Below are positions 1-9,483 of a DNA stretch of 16,888 bases, piece after piece. The stretch's first letter is position 1; the number at the start of each line of letters is the position of its first letter. The position numbers and the translations under genes were made by a program. The stretch is from Conidiobolus incongruus B7586 (taxonomy: Eukaryota > Entomophthoromycota > Entomophthoromycetes > Entomophthorales > Conidiobolaceae): NCBI GenBank assembly GCA_000697335.1, contig JNEM01010965.1, positions 1 to 16,888 on the forward strand. Reading direction: 5' to 3'. The notes under the pieces are model-generated. The model searched no databases. It saw only the letters and a program-made list of their open reading frames with translations, and was not told the DNA's origin.

Positions 1-759
1 AAATATTTTATATCAAAAGATAAACATTGAGCTTTTATAAAAAAATATATAAAAAATATATAAAAAATAAAATATAAATTATATTTTATAATTTCTATAA
101 TAATATAAATTAATATATTAGGTTAAATCAAAATATGTATTTTTATATTTTATATAGTTAATATTATAGCTATAAAGAATAAAAATTATTTCAAAAGATT
201 TTAATACTATATGATAATTTTATTTAGTTTTTTATAAAATTAATAAATATAAGCTATATAGTTTAATATTATAATAAAACTATTTTTGTGGAATATTTTT
301 TTATATATTTAATTAGTTCAAATATAAAATATATATAGTTAAACATAAAAAAAGTTTCTAATATATAATAACTAAAACGATCCATTCTATTTAATATGTT
401 TATTAGATTTTAACCTTTATAATTTTAGTTACTTTTAATAATTAAATAATCAGCTTACAAAAAATATTCTTCCAGTTAAATTTTATTAAATCATAAAATA
501 TTCAATATTAGTCTTAATTAAAGTGTATTATTGTTTAGGTATTAGAGGCAATTTAAAGATATCATAATAGGTTATTAATAATAAAGAACATTGATTTAAT
601 TTCATATATTCAGTTTATTAATTATGTATTTAAATGATTATGTAATTTTCAATCTAAAAAAGGCTGACTAATTGAATTTAAAGTTGATTATTATACACTA
701 TATTTATTTTATTAATCCCAAAGCTTTTTAATCAATAATAATATAAATTTAATATTATT
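1..759. other. AT-rich intergenic DNA, no gene seen
   Basis: This stretch is almost wholly A and T, with stops in every frame and no conserved protein or RNA motif that I can recognise. It ends abruptly at the less AT-rich island that begins near 760. TATA-like strings are present just upstream of 760 (for example around 742-748), but in such AT-rich DNA they have little predictive value. Confidence 0.7.
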
Positions 760-1091
760 GACACTGGCTGGGAAGTTAAGTGACCAATAACTTTTAAGAA
801 AATAGTCATCTTCCGGGACAACACCTGTTTGGTGATATAAAAGGGGTAATTTATTGTTTAACCTGGATTATTGGGCTGTATCCCAAGAAGAGGACCGACG
901 TGATAGCTTGGTTGTAGTGGGCATATTTATAGTTTGCTTGACGTGTCTTCCCAGCGTACGAACCGTACATCAGATGGAACGATTGTTTGCATTGCTTGGG
1001 TGTATTTTGTGGTCACATTGCAGGTGGATCTGTGACGGGGTTCTTGGATGAATTGAATTGTTCAGGACTAACAGGTCCTCTCGCCGGTGAC
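760..1091 (+). ncRNA. candidate structured non-coding RNA of about 330 nt, family unassigned
   Basis: A compositional island in DNA that is otherwise nearly all A/T. No convincing protein is encoded: the only reading frame of note (854-1051) begins at TTG and resembles nothing known. The two ends can pair: GACACTGGC (760-768) with GCCGGTGAC (1083-1091), one mismatch and one G-U pair. Inside, GGAAG (771-775) plus GTGAC (780-784) pair with the continuous strand GTCATCTTCC (805-814), leaving a TTAA bulge. Further hairpins are CACC/GGTG (822-834), TTGGG/CCCAA (871-886), GTACG/CGTAC (956-968) and AGGAC/GTCCT (1064-1079). T-runs follow at 1096-1106, so the plus strand is favoured and RNA polymerase III is likely. 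A closing helix followed by a bulged stem recalls RNase P or RNase MRP RNA, but I could not find their conserved core blocks with confidence. I also found no U1, U2, U4, U5, U6, U3, SRP or TTAGGG-type telomerase template signature. Ends are approximate. Confidence 0.6.
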
Positions 1092-1095
1092 AATA

Positions 1096-1106
1096 TTTTC
1101 ATTTTT
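1096..1106 (+). terminator. T-run pair, probable RNA polymerase III terminator
   Basis: TTTT at 1096-1099 and TTTTT at 1102-1106 lie just after the closing helix of the RNA candidate. Runs of four or more T on the coding strand end Pol III transcripts. Because the flank is AT-rich, the T-runs alone are weak evidence; their position right after the paired 3' end is what makes them meaningful. A further inverted repeat (TTTGAAAAA 1104-1112 with TTTTTCAAA 1133-1141) follows. Confidence 0.45.
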
Positions 1107-2603
1107 GAAAAAAATGTATGGAAAATTTTTGATTTTTCAAATTAATAGTAGCATTGAATAGTTAATGATATATGAAAAATATAGAAAAATTAATATTTTC
1201 AAACTATATATATATATTACTTATATTTATATTTTATTTAAAATATCATTAATTAGATATTTGAGGTTAAATTTAATTATATTTTAATTTAATAATGTTT
1301 ATCAAAAGTCTTGTAAATTAGTATTATTAAATCTTATTCATAAACTCTTTAAAATCATTCAAGATTCACAAATAGCCTAGAGAGATAATGCTTTATATAA
1401 AACTATCTTTTATTGTTAGATTTGCCATTTTGAAACTAAAACAGATATTATTCAAAATTTTCCTAAATGTAAAAAATTAATTTTTTATTACTTTGCAACT
1501 AATTTATAAAATAAAATATTATTTAGAAAAATACCTTTTTATTTTAAATAAAGAATTATTTAGGTAATTTAATATTAATTATATAGGTATATTTATATAT
1601 ATATTAAAATTTAAATTTGGATTGAATAATAAAAATAAATAATAAAGATCTTTTTATTTAACAAAAGCTTAGAGATATTAAAATAACTTAGTTGAATATA
1701 GCTTATTAAGATATAACCAAAATTTAAGGTTATTATAATAAATTAATTTAATTAATAAACCTTGGATTACTTTAGATAGTCCTTAGCTTAAAAAATAAAA
1801 TATTGGGTTATACTAAAATAAACACTTTTATAGATTCTAATAAACAAATATTTTATTAAAAAATAAATATTAGGTATTGAAATAAATTATAATAATATAT
1901 CCTCTTAATATTTAGCTTCTAAAGGTAAATTAAAAAATAATATGGTTTATATTGCTTTTTAATTAAAATAATGTTTAATTAATATATTTATTATATAATA
2001 ATTACAAAATATATAAAACTATAGTGATAAAATATTTTTTTATAAATGAATTAAAAAGATCTATCAGATTTGAAATATTTGTGATATTATAACCCATGTA
2101 TTATAATTGTTTTAAATAATTAAAAAATATACTTATAAGAAAAAAATACTTATAAATAAATTAAAATAATATATAAAAATATCAAATTTCAGTCTTTAAT
2201 AAAAAGAAATATTTTTTAAATATTAAAAGCTTGCCAAAAGTATGGCAAAGAATTAATAATAATAATAAAATATTAGATTAATATTGTGTATTAATTGTTT
2301 AAATTATATTTTAATGTTTTTAATTTTGAAATTTTGCTATTATAGAGTTTTTGGATTAATAATTATATTATTATTTTATTACTTCTCACAATATCTTGGA
2401 ATTATTGTTATTTTATTAATAATTATATTATTTTAATAATTGGATTAGGATTCAATAAAGATTAAATTACTTAATATATAAATTATACTTTGATTTAGTA
2501 ATATATTAATTTATCAAAATATATTCTGATAACAGTCGAAAAATAACTATAATTAACCAACTTTATAAAAATATATATTTATATAATATTTATAATGTTT
2601 ATA

Positions 2604-2624
2604 ATATATATATATATATATATA
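2604..2624. repeat. (AT)n microsatellite
   Basis: Strict alternation of A and T for 21 bases, the longest such run noticed in the window. A similar shorter run lies near 1206-1217. Confidence 0.85.
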
Positions 2625-2950
2625 ATGGATATAATTTGAATAATGGACAAAATACTTATATTATTGAGGTTTCCAAATTAATTTAAAATTTTAATAAGAT
2701 TTTTATTAAAAATACTAATTCATGAACAAAATAAAAAATTAATTAAATTTTCTATATATATTTAAATCAAATCAATAAAATAGTATTTAAAAATCATTCT
2801 TTAATATTTGAATTATTTTTTATAAAATAAGTATATAATCAAATATATATATTAAAAGAAATATCTGATTAAAAGACATTTAAAATAATAAATTATATAA
2901 TTAAAATCAAATAATAAGATTTTAATATGATTAAAAAATATCAAAGGATA

Positions 2951-2993
2951 AATGTTTCACTATAATTATATTATAAATTGATAGTGAAATGTT
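2951..2993. repeat. inverted repeat able to form a long hairpin
   Basis: TTTCACTAT (2955-2963) is perfectly complementary to ATAGTGAAA (2981-2989). Pairing continues inward (AATT 2964-2967 with AATT 2976-2979, skipping G2980) and outward through two G-U and two A-T pairs. It lies about 280 bp beyond the UTP6 stop codon. It could be a small transposon remnant, a 3'-end hairpin, or chance; no target-site duplication was recognised. Confidence 0.6.
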
Positions 2994-3104
2994 ATTCATA
3001 ATTATTATCTATTCTTTAAAGTTTATTAACTCTTAAAATTAAAGAAATTGAGTAAAAATTGAAAGATGTAAATGTCCCACAGTAACCTTTATTCCAATAT
3101 TTAA

Positions 3105-3119
3105 TTCAAACAGTTTGAA
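3105..3119. repeat. 15-bp odd palindrome
   Basis: TTCAAAC, a central A, then GTTTGAA. It lies about 160 bp downstream of the UTP6 stop. No function is assigned. Confidence 0.6.
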
Positions 3120-3274
3120 ATTTGTTACACTAATTACAGTTAGTCTAAAATTGTTTTTGAAAAAATTGAAAAAGCAATATATAGTTTAATATGAATCAAG
3201 TTATAAAGTTATCAATATGAGAAATAAGGTTATTGTTGAATGAATTTATTTGATTAATTCTATTTCAATATAAA

Positions 3275-5946
3275 TTAGTGATTAGTGATAACTACCTCAC
3301 TGTCAAATCTATCGAAATCTTTGGAAGTATGTGATTGTTTGAGGTAGTCCGTATACAAAGTCTGAAGGTGGCTAAATTCCTTAGTGCCTAAGTGTTGTTT
3401 GGCTCGATTGAGAACTTGAGCACTAAGGGAATGTTGTTTCATGTCGTTGAGGAAGGTGAGGTAATCGTACCAGAGATCTAAATCAAATTCTATTAGCTTA
3501 ATATATATTGAATAAATGATAACTTGTTACCGATAGGATCTTGTCCAATTCCAAGATGTTTGAGGGCTAATTCATAGAGATGAGATATTTTCTTAATCCA
3601 TTCTTTCACCTGAGTGTCAACTTTGCGCTCGTGGTGCCATAAGAATCCAGGTCGAATGTCTTTGACATTCTTCTCGGATTGGTCGTAATACGATGCAAGT
3701 TCTAATGAGATCCAATGCTGGTAGTGATTGTTAGTGAAGGGGATCTTTTTGGTTAATCTAAATAACAATTAATCAATTCATTCAATAGTAATAATGTTAA
3801 TAATATTTACTTTTGGCATAATTCTCTCACTCTAACAATACCAAAATTATCAAAGTACCAATTTAAACAATTTGTAAATAATTTAAATTGGATGTTAGCC
3901 AATCTATATACTTCCTCATGGGATTTAGTGATAAATTTGGACGATTTAGAATAACATTCCTAAACCTGAGTTAATACTTGATAATAGTGTGTAAGTGTTT
4001 AAATTACTTGAAATAAGTCTTCAATTTCGTTAGAGTTTTCGGGTTCAATAGATTGGATTTTGAAATTCCAGTAACTTTGCCATAATTCCGATTCAAGTGT
4101 ATTATATTTTAATGCTCTTTCAATTAGGTTTATTTTTTCAATTGTATCTATATCAAATTAATTAATAATATGAATAACCTATGAATCAATATAAAATTTA
4201 CTTTCATCATCTACCAATTCTAATCTCGTTAACCAAAAAGTCAAATTAGCAGGATATTTGTCATTTGCTAAAATACTCAACTCTAAAGCTAAACCCCAAA
4301 AAATCAATAATCAAATAATATATAAAATGAAAAATGTATATTACCTATTTGAGTATCCTTCAAAACATTCACACTAAAATTTAAATAATAATCCAAAGTA
4401 AACTCATTAAAATAACCACAGTTTTCTAAATTCCTCAATTGTTTTAAAACTTGATTCAATTTTAATATAAAGAAAGATTTCTAAGATTTTAAATATTAAT
4501 CAATGTTAAATTAATTATTATTAAATTATTACCAATTTGTCACTCTTAGCAATTGTAAATTGATTATTTAAAAATTTCACATAGCATTCAAATAGTTTAG
4601 CATCGGGTTTTAACTTCAAAATATCATGATATTGTTGCAATGCAGCTTTTAATTTTGTGGCGTAGTTTTCGTTCGTTTGTTGGAGATTGTCTAAATCTTT
4701 CCTGATGGTAATATCAATGGCTTCCGGTTCCGATTGGAAATCTTCTTCGATACTGAGAATAGTTAAATTTAATAGAATATAATGATTGGTTGAGGGTAAT
4801 TTTACCTTTCGTAAATTTGGTCCATTACAGAATTAAGATTGGGGAAAGGGTGTAAAATTTCCAAGAATTGAATTCGGAATTGAATATCGTTAGGAATGGC
4901 TATACTGAGATTAATTGAATGAATTTTTTAGAATTTGATTAGATTTACTTTTAATGGCATTTTTATAAATGATTTTGGGTAGTAATCCCTTCATAAAGTC
5001 ACTGTCATTGTCTAAACTTTTGATGACCTCTTCACTTAATGAAATAGGCTCCTAAATTCCATATATTAGAATGTTATTTTAGTTTAAAACTGTGTATTAT
5101 TACCTTATGAACCAACTGATCCTCTGTAGTATCGGGTAAAGCAATCATATCATCAGTCTCTACCACTTCCTCCTTGACCTGAGTTCCCTTAGTAATTAAC
5201 TCCCTACGAATTCTAATCTTTTCGACGTATTTAATCTCTAGTCGGAAGTACTCCAACCACAATTTCTGATTTTGAGGATCCATACGAATACTGCGTTGCA
5301 TTAAAGCTAATCCCAATTAATCATTGTATATATAATAATTGAAAGTGAATTACCTCGAGCAGCTGACATATTCAAATTCTGACTAAATTCGAATTGACTA
5401 GCTAATATCCAAATTGTAGCATTTCTAGGATGAAATTGTAAAGCCCTAAAAAATTCCCATCAATCCTGATATTAATAATTCCAAATTAAATCAATTACCT
5501 TGAATAAATTTTACTACACAATTTGGTACTACCACTCCCCATACAATATTCGATATAGCTCAGCCACAATTTAATATCATCCCTAAACTTCAATAAAGCC
5601 CTCTCAAACAAGTTGAAAATTCTCTTCTGAATACTGAAATCACTCAAACTGGTTTTAGCTCCGGGTTGGAGACGATTTTTACGGGATTTTCGCAAAGCAT
5701 CCAATTGAATTTCGTATTCAATGTATTTTAGGAAGTCTTTAATATGAGGTTGTCTACGTTTTAATTGGTATTCGAAATGAGTTCTCTTTTTTATTATACT
5801 ATTAATTTCTTCCTATATGAATTGTTAATTAATCTTTTTGTGAAAAATTTGTGAAATTTTTTTACTTGATTAAATAAATTTCTCAATTTCAAATCTTCCA
5901 ACTCGGGTAACATTCCCTCAAGTTGGAGTTGAATTACTTCTGCCAT
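3275..5946 (-). CDS. UTP6: U3 snoRNA-associated protein 6 (UTP6), HAT-repeat component of the SSU processome
   Basis: UTP6 is a subunit of the nucleolar SSU processome, which with U3 snoRNA cleaves pre-rRNA toward 18S rRNA. I assembled 13 exons on the minus strand: 5946-5866, 5812-5499, 5445-5354, 5306-5104, 5051-4949, 4899-4806, 4752-4533, 4480-4345, 4288-4202, 4147-4008, 3959-3811, 3757-3531 and 3489-3275. They sum to 2061 nt, giving 686 residues with no internal stop. The N-terminus (MAEVIQLQLEGMLPELEDL, then EEINSIIKKRTHFEYQLKRR at 28-47) matches the UTP6 family domain closely. From about residue 90 come HAT-type helical repeats with aromatic signature residues, for example DDIKLWLSYIEYC (105-117), ATIWILASQFEF and NQKLWLEYFRLEI. 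The protein is somewhat longer than human UTP6 (about 600). The 12 introns are 41-56 nt, all GT-AG. The family call is firm; a few acceptor choices were settled by reading frame, since nearby upstream AGs would give stops. Confidence 0.93.
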
Positions 5947-6292
5947 ATTTTATTATTATTAATCTATATTTTTATTAAGTCTATAGGTTTTTGGATGGGT
6001 CACAAATTCAAAATTTTTTTAGATATAAACAAAAGTTTATAATAAATTGAAGATTTTATTATTTATGGGATTAATTTTAGAAATATCTACAACATTTAAT
6101 TTTTGTGAAATATTGATTGTAATAATAACCAAGGTGTGCAATAATAATAAATTATATTAATCAATTAATATACATTCAATAATTTCAAATTTGTTATTAT
6201 GAAAAAATTGGAGATTTTTGAATAGTTCAGAGTTTTATTAAAATTATAATCCAATAAAAAAATTCATATTAACAATATTCAATCAATATAAA
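5947..6292. other. UTP6 upstream region / NSL1-like 3' flank
   Basis: A 346-bp AT-rich spacer between the stop of the NSL1-like gene and the start of UTP6; both genes run on the minus strand. It should hold the UTP6 promoter. A run resembling the ribosome-biogenesis RRPE element (TTCAAAATTTTTTT) lies near 6007-6020, but AT-rich background makes this weak. No RNA gene was recognised. Confidence 0.55.
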
Positions 6293-7323
6293 CTAAACAG
6301 ATTTGGGTGGATGATCCAAAATATTAAACTTTACCCTAAATAATTCCGCCTTGGATTCGGAATCTCTCCTCCCATCGGGATTGGTACCACCCACCCTACG
6401 TCGCAATCTCCTCCGAGCTTGTGCCGACTTGGCAGTCTTATTCAAATCGTCTAACCTTCGAGTGTACTTTTTTCTACCAGGCTTTGGCAGTCTTTGATTT
6501 ATTTCGGAAGTGATTAAATTACTGAGGAGATCGGATGAAGTTGATAAAGAATTAAGTTTCTATTGCGGAAAGTGTTAGAAAAAATTTTTGAAAAAAGGGG
6601 TCTGAATTACATCATTGAGAGGTATTAAATTCTTAAATATATGATCCATTACTTGTAATTGGTCTTCTTCAATTGTTTCAATTTCGCCAATTTCTAAAAT
6701 TTGATGAATATCAGCACGAACTAATAAAAAATTCAAAATTACCTGATAATACTTTAGGTAGTTTAGCATCTTTCAATTCCAATTTAAACAAATTCAAAAT
6801 TGAATGGGACTGATTCTTAAACAATTGGGAATAAGCCTCAGGGTACTTCTGTCTTAATCTCGCAACCTCCAGAGTAAGTTGGTCATTCTCGTCCATGAGT
6901 TCCATCACGCGATTCAATAGGTCATGGTCCAATTTTTCAACTTCTAAAGTTTTCAATTAGACAATAATCTATCAATTTTGGGAGAATATTAACCTAATTC
7001 ATTGTCGCCAACAGCTTTATTATAATCAACACCTTGAATTTGACAATTTTCTAAAGTTTGGTTGAATACATGTTCCAAACACTACTCAAAATCTCATTAA
7101 TACAATATCATAAATAGTTCAATATTGCTACCTTTTCGGTGAGTAATTTCACAATCTTTATCTGTTTCTTGGTTAATTTTTTATCACTTATTGAATTAGT
7201 TTGAAATTCTAGTGGGTATAAATGCTGTTGGTATAAGGTTTCAATATGGTTTAAAAGGTTATTTCGAACGTAGTGAAAATCGAATTGCGTGTTGAGTTGA
7301 AGTTTGGGGATATCGTTACCCAT
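6293..7323 (-). CDS. NSL1: probable kinetochore protein NSL1/Mis14 (MIS12 complex subunit)
   Basis: Nsl1/Mis14 is a subunit of the MIS12 (MIND) complex, which links centromeric chromatin to the Ndc80 complex. Exons: 7323-7132, 7081-6994, 6943-6743, 6693-6611 and 6559-6293, giving 831 nt and 276 residues. The call rests on the order of features. An N-terminal helical start (FDFHYVRNNLLNHIETL) comes first, then a segment CLEHVFNQTLENCQIQGVDY (65-84) like the family's NISVNG region. Next is a helix with the pattern of the Mis14 coiled coil (from about residue 94: VEKLDHDLLNRVMELMDEND, then LTLEVARLRQKYPEA). The C-terminal 90 residues are basic (RRRLRRRV) with no motif I recognise. Length fits the family. 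Intron 3 has two possible in-frame acceptors: AG at 6694 gives a 49-nt intron like all others, AG at 6721 would give 22 nt and nine more residues. This is a divergent family, so the name is likely rather than certain. The coilin stop lies 100 bp upstream. Confidence 0.7.
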
Positions 7324-7423
7324 TTTTGGAATAATTTAATTTTCAAATTAGTGGTCTTTGTCAATAAAATTTATACTATGTAAATGTAATTAAAGGTTAT
7401 TATGGGATAATTATTATTATTTA

Positions 7424-8872
7424 TTAAATTAATTTTAATTGTACTAAACTATCCTTCCAAAACACTCTCTCATTAGTTTGGAATTCTGTCAAATATTCTA
7501 TTTCAACACCGTCTTCATTATAAATACGTTGACGTTCTCTTCTCCTTTCTTCGTATTCATTAGTCTCTTCCTCATTTTCTTCATGATTAGATGGTTCAAG
7601 GTCCAAACGGATGATCACTTCGCCAGTACTATCTTCGAATTTCATTACAGTTCCGGTTTGGTAGTTGGATAGCCCGGGGCAGCCGTCAACAATGGTCCAT
7701 TCTTTGAATGCGATACGTGTGTTGTTAATAGGAGTCCATTCCGTGGTGCTAACGGTCGGAAGTGCATCTAATTCAGATGACGTGAGTTTGGGATGGGACG
7801 AGGCCATTGGACGGTTGGATATTGTTTGGGGTTGATGTAATTCTTGAGTAGATGAATTTGTAATAGAAATTTTTCTGTGGTGGTTGTTCATGGTTGAATC
7901 TATTGTTGTGGACTGAATTTGTGCTAGTGTAATTTCATCTTCATGCATTGCAGTTGAAGGAACTTTATATTGAGACACTTCACATGAACTGGGAGTATCG
8001 AATTGATTGTCAATTAATTGTGACTTTGACGATTTTTCTTTCTTGTGCTTCTTTTCCTTCTTATGCTTTTTGGGTTGTGAAGTTTCAGAAATTGCAGAAC
8101 TTAATCCTTGATTTTCACTGGTACCATTGTATTCCGAACTATCCGAATTTTCTAAACAATTCAAAATTAGTCAAACAACTAAAAGATTCTTATCATAAAC
8201 CTTACTCGTCTTGTCTAGCTTACTCTTCTTTTTCTCCTCATCTTTATTACCTTTAGTAGGTGTAGACTGGTTCAAATCAAAAGTTTCCATTTGTCCAACA
8301 TTCTGACCAAAATCTAAAGTAATATCATTATTTCCAATATGCGAGATGTTATTATTCTGTATTAATTTTGGCAATTTAATAGCTTTCAACTCCTCTCGCA
8401 TCAATTTCTCCTTAATCCTCTTTTTTAAATTGGTGCGCTGAGCTTTCGTCAAATTACCATTGAGACTCAATTTGGAATTGGGTAGTAACTGTTTCACCAG
8501 TTGGTCGCCTTCCTTCCCACTGAATTTTAGAGGTAGTGTCTGATTTGGCTGGTGACTTGTTATTATGGAATAGTTTTGATTTGGTATTATGCAACTATAG
8601 TTATGGAATTGTGATACTTCATGATGGGTTAATTGTTTTACTAATACTTTGTCACCTTCCTTCAGAAGCTTATTCAAAGGAGTTTCTTTTAATAATTCAA
8701 AATCATCCAATTCCACTACACAATTTCTCAATAAATCAATAGAAATATTAAAATTATGTTGAATAAATAAAAATAAATCTAGTATAGTAACTAATTCTTT
8801 ATCCATTGGAAGAGGATACCAAAATTTTTTAGTTATTGAGTTCAGTTTTAGGGTGATTTTAATTTTGATCAT
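7424..8872 (-). CDS. coil: coilin (Cajal body scaffold protein)
   Basis: Coilin scaffolds Cajal bodies, where snRNPs and other nuclear RNPs mature. Two exons, 8872-8206 and 8151-7424, joined across a 54-nt intron (donor GTAAGG at 8205, phase 1), give 1395 nt and 464 residues. The N-terminal 85 or so residues (MIKIKITLKLN, then ELVTILDLFLFIQHNF and GDKVLVKQL) fit the ubiquitin-like self-association domain. The middle is low-complexity and charged, with lysine tracts acting as likely nuclear localisation signals (KKHKKEKKHKKEK, 250-262). The last 110 residues match the coilin C-terminal Tudor-like domain: RIAFKEWTI, LSNYQTGTVMKFEDSTGEV, then NEDGVEIEYL and RVFWKDSLVQLKLI, closely parallel to the human domain (IAFK, DYKEGKIISFE, YQNEDGTEIVEYA, FWREL). 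An arginine-glycine box as in vertebrates is not seen. Start chosen as the first ATG of the frame, with A at -3. Antisense frames here are shadows. Confidence 0.9.
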
Positions 8873-9483
8873 TATCTTAATATTAGTAGGAAATGATCTA
8901 AAATAACTATTAATACCTTATTTTCAATTGGAACGTGTTTGTTTTGATATGGTTAGTTATTAAACTATAAATATGGATTGATATATCAATTTATGTCAAT
9001 CATTATTCTATTTTAATTTATGGGATGAGTTCAGATCGTTTTATTTCTACCTCTCATTCAAAATTAAAAAAAATTATTGAATTTTATCATTATTTTATAA
9101 CTATATTTAAAATATATTTCATCCGATAATTGAATATTTTTTATACTATTCAATTTATAGTGTGATTTAAATAATGAATTCATTATACTTTCTGATAGAA
9201 ATTGATTAGTATAATACTTATCAAACTAAAAGAATATTAGATTTATAAATTCTTCAAATATTGTATAACTTATCAAAATTTTGAATTTGGTGCTGATATC
9301 AAATTTAAATAATTAATACTTTTAATATAAATTATATAAATTTGAAAGTTTTGAACAAACCTAAATACAGTGGAAATAAATAGATAAAAGCTCAAATAAT
9401 TGAATTTAATTAATCAATAGTAATTCATTATTGGATGAGTGATCAAATACTAACTTTATCAAAGAATATTAAATATTGACCTT
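8873..9483. other. coilin upstream region / 4CL-A 3' flank
   Basis: A 611-bp AT-rich spacer between the 4CL-A stop and the coilin start, both on the minus strand. It should contain the coilin promoter and 5' untranslated region. A 7-bp inverted repeat (GATCATT 8867-8873 with AATGATC 8892-8898) brackets the coilin start codon and could fold in the mRNA. Nothing else is recognised. Confidence 0.6.

Larger units (their letters stand above)
1110..3274. other. extremely AT-rich intergenic DNA, about 2.2 kb
   Basis: No open frame or RNA gene is supported here. It holds long A/T mixtures, a short (AT)n microsatellite, and a few small inverted repeats, including TTGCCA/TGGCAA at 2231-2248. The last 100 bases or so should be the 3' untranslated and flanking region of UTP6; an AATAAA hexamer on the minus strand lies at 3245-3250, about 25 bases past the stop. 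Confidence 0.7.

Noticed and set aside
956-968. Sarcin-ricin-like or box-B-like string near GTACGAACCGTAC
   Set aside because: No surrounding rRNA or tRNA sequence; it is a simple 5-bp hairpin with a three-base loop.
854-1051. 65-residue plus-strand reading frame inside the RNA candidate
   Set aside because: It starts at TTG, matches no family I know, and the region is better explained by stems and hairpins.
1061-1079. Resemblance of TTCAGGACTA to the group I intron R element and to the RNase P CR-V block
   Set aside because: The matching partner elements (group I Q and S, or an RNase P CR-I able to pair) were not found, and the bases are used in a local AGGAC/GTCCT hairpin.
7478-8742. Three plus-strand frames (7478-7672, 7948-8256, 8536-8742)
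   Set aside because: They lie antisense to coilin exons, are rich in F, L, I, S and Y as expected of antisense shadows, and lack any recognised motif.
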